The position numbers were made by a program, and so were the translations under genes. This document shows positions 34,492-35,452 of a stretch of 35,452 bases of DNA, piece by piece (the first letter of the stretch is position 1; each line of letters opens with the position of its first letter). The DNA lies in contig JAGWWV010000021.1 in NCBI GenBank assembly GCA_018970175.1, positions 1-35,452 on the forward strand. The letters are read 5' to 3'. This DNA comes from Acidobacteriota bacterium. GTDB lineage: Bacteria > Actinomycetota > Acidimicrobiia > Acidimicrobiales > Ilumatobacteraceae. The notes beneath the pieces are model-generated. The model had not been told where the DNA came from. It made no database searches and saw only the letters and a list, made by a program, of their open reading frames with translations.

Positions 34492-35238
34492 ATGACAATC
34501 GACGCATCTCTCTCGCAGTTCCTCGCCGCGGCGTGTCCGCTCGTGGGGGACACCGGCTACCGCTTCTACTTCACCGCCGAAACGCGTGCCGTCGGCGAGA
34601 AGTTGGGACTGAACGGGATGGAGTTCTACGTCATCGGTCGCGGCGGTGCATTGGGTGACTGTGACGGAGCGGCGCTCGCGGCGAACTTCGGTTACTTCAA
34701 TCCTGCCGTCATCGGCGGAGCCTGGGAGTCGGCAAAGACGAAGTGCACACCGCGCGCTGCGGGCCGCGCGCATCTCGAGTGCAGCGCCGAATTCGGCCGC
34801 TCGAAGTTCGCGTCGATCCCGAATCTCGCGGCGTTCGTGGCCGCTGCCGACGCGGTCAACGCGGCTGCCGACCCCGACGGTCTCGGCCTCTACGCGGCAA
34901 TGAAGTGCGAGCCGCTCGCCTCCGACGTGCCCGGTCGTGCGATGCAGCTCGCCACCGTGTTGCGCGAATTCCGTGGTAGCGCCCACTTGGCGGCCATCCG
35001 TGCCGCTGGCCTCACATCGAAAGTCGCCCACTTCATCAAGCGTCCGAACGACGCGAAGATGTTCGGCTGGTCGGAAGATGACGTCGCCAAGGTCACCGAC
35101 GCCCAGCGTGCGCAGTGGGACACGGCCGAGAAGCTGACCGACGTCATGGTGGCGCCGGCGTACGGAGTGCTCGACGCCGCCGGTCGCGAGGCCTTCCTCG
35201 CCGGCATCACCGCGATGCACGGCATCGCCTCCAGCTGA
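34492..35238 (+). CDS. SCO6745-like family protein, function unknown
   Basis: The 248-residue protein is Ala-rich, helical and soluble, without signal or membrane segments. The segments YFTAETRAVGEKLGLNGMEFYVIGRGGALGDC and AANFGYFNPAVIGGAWESA match the N-terminal part of the actinobacterial family typified by SCO6745, which is common and uncharacterised. The second half repeats a related layout around AAIRAAGLTSKVAHFIKRPNDAKMFGWSEDDV, suggesting an internal duplication. No catalytic motif was recognised. Convergent with the DinB-like gene, from which it is separated by the 34-base tandem repeat. Confidence 0.7.
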   Translation: MTIDASLSQFLAAACPLVGDTGYRFYFTAETRAVGEKLGLNGMEFYVIGRGGALGDCDGAALAANFGYFNPAVIGGAWESAKTKCTPRAAGRAHLECSAEFGRSKFASIPNLAAFVAAADAVNAAADPDGLGLYAAMKCEPLASDVPGRAMQLATVLREFRGSAHLAAIRAAGLTSKVAHFIKRPNDAKMFGWSEDDVAKVTDAQRAQWDTAEKLTDVMVAPAYGVLDAAGREAFLAGITAMHGIASS

Positions 35239-35245
35239 ACTAGCT

Positions 35246-35313
35246 CGTCATGCCGTGTCTATCGGCTGCCGTCTTACGACGTCATGCCGTGTTTATCGGC
35301 TGCCGTCTTACGA
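35246..35313. repeat. Tandem direct repeat, 34-base unit, two copies plus a partial third
   Basis: Bases 35246-35279 and 35280-35313 are identical at 33 of 34 positions (C at 35259, T at 35293), and the first ten bases of the unit recur at 35314-35323. Each unit contains GCCG and CGGC arms seven bases apart, a weak hairpin. The second copy includes the last codons and stop codon of the DinB-like gene on the minus strand. Confidence 0.9.
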
Positions 35314-35452
35314 CGTCATGCCGGTCAGCCCGACGAGGCCGCGGGCGTGTTCGATCTCGCCCATGTGGCGCAGGCCGTGCTGGTAGATCCAGCATTCGGC
35401 TGCATCGAGAACCGTGATTCCGGCTTCACCTGCGACGCGCGCCGAGTAGGTG
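35308..35452 (-). CDS. DinB-like family protein, C-terminal part (runs off the window)
   Basis: On the minus strand a frame open at the window edge encodes 47 residues ending in a TAA at 35310-35308. It reads RVAGEAGITVLDAAECWIYQ, then HGLRHMGEIEHARGLVGLTGMTS. The 'H..RHMGEI...RGLLG' pattern matches the last helix of DinB/mycothiol-dependent maleylpyruvate isomerase-like four-helix proteins, where a His contributes to a metal site; the assignment rests on this short stretch only. Its last codons lie inside one copy of the tandem repeat. Confidence 0.55.
   Translation of the reverse strand, partial: TYSARVAGEAGITVLDAAECWIYQHGLRHMGEIEHARGLVGLTGMTS

Overview
This window is a stretch of ordinary chromosome from a high-GC actinobacterium. 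The gene families and their order point to the class Acidimicrobiia (Ilumatobacter-like), although that placement is inferred from gene content and style and not from a marker tree. Supporting signs are the DUF3499 and DUF5719 proteins, F420 biosynthesis genes, MenB (menaquinone), the Thr-rich exported tail, and a gene set (GDP-mannose enzymes, fbiA/fbiB, DUF3499, phosphomannomutase, sahH, comF, secA) that, from memory, recalls a well-known mycobacterial/Streptomyces neighbourhood. I saw no insertion sequence, prophage, CRISPR array, rRNA or tRNA.

Layout. Bases 1-7090 hold envelope sugar metabolism: the tail of a GT4 glycosyltransferase, a His-rich anchored protein, a mannose-1-phosphate guanylyltransferase-like enzyme, an SDR epimerase-like protein with an apparently lost catalytic dyad, the F420 pair cofD-cofE on the minus strand, GDP-mannose 4,6-dehydratase and a Wzx-type flippase. 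Bases 7144-12882 hold a small helical protein and a coupled plus-strand operon of a GT2 glycosyltransferase fused to a membrane domain, a DUF5719 protein and an anchored thioredoxin-fold protein. Bases 12870-19782 hold ftsH (minus), DUF3499, a CPBP protease, a very large membrane protein and phosphomannomutase. Bases 19806-28345 hold housekeeping genes: a Trm112-like protein, sahH behind a structured leader, a YczE-type membrane protein, a short ComF-like phosphoribosyltransferase, secA, prfB and ftsE-ftsX. Bases 28367-35452 hold an enoyl-CoA hydratase, a group II truncated haemoglobin, a minus-strand block (7-helix SWEET-like protein, kynurenine formamidase, kynureninase, ABM monooxygenase, menB, SpoU methyltransferase), a SCO6745-like protein and the end of a DinB-like gene.

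How the genes work together. Phosphomannomutase, the guanylyltransferase and Gmd together would make GDP-mannose and GDP-4-keto-6-deoxymannose for the glycosyltransferases and flippase nearby. CofD and CofE are late F420 enzymes. Formamidase plus kynureninase convert N-formylkynurenine to anthranilate. SahH recycles S-adenosylhomocysteine.

Regulatory style. At least fourteen genes have a TAnnnT hexamer 6-10 bases before the start codon, which implies leaderless transcripts. sahH is the clear exception: its probable transcript starts at a hairpin, continues through a bulged stem and ends in a stem that covers the Shine-Dalgarno sequence, which is my best candidate for an undescribed regulatory element. 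Genes are packed tightly: there is no gene-free stretch longer than about 150 bases, and most convergent gene pairs touch or overlap.
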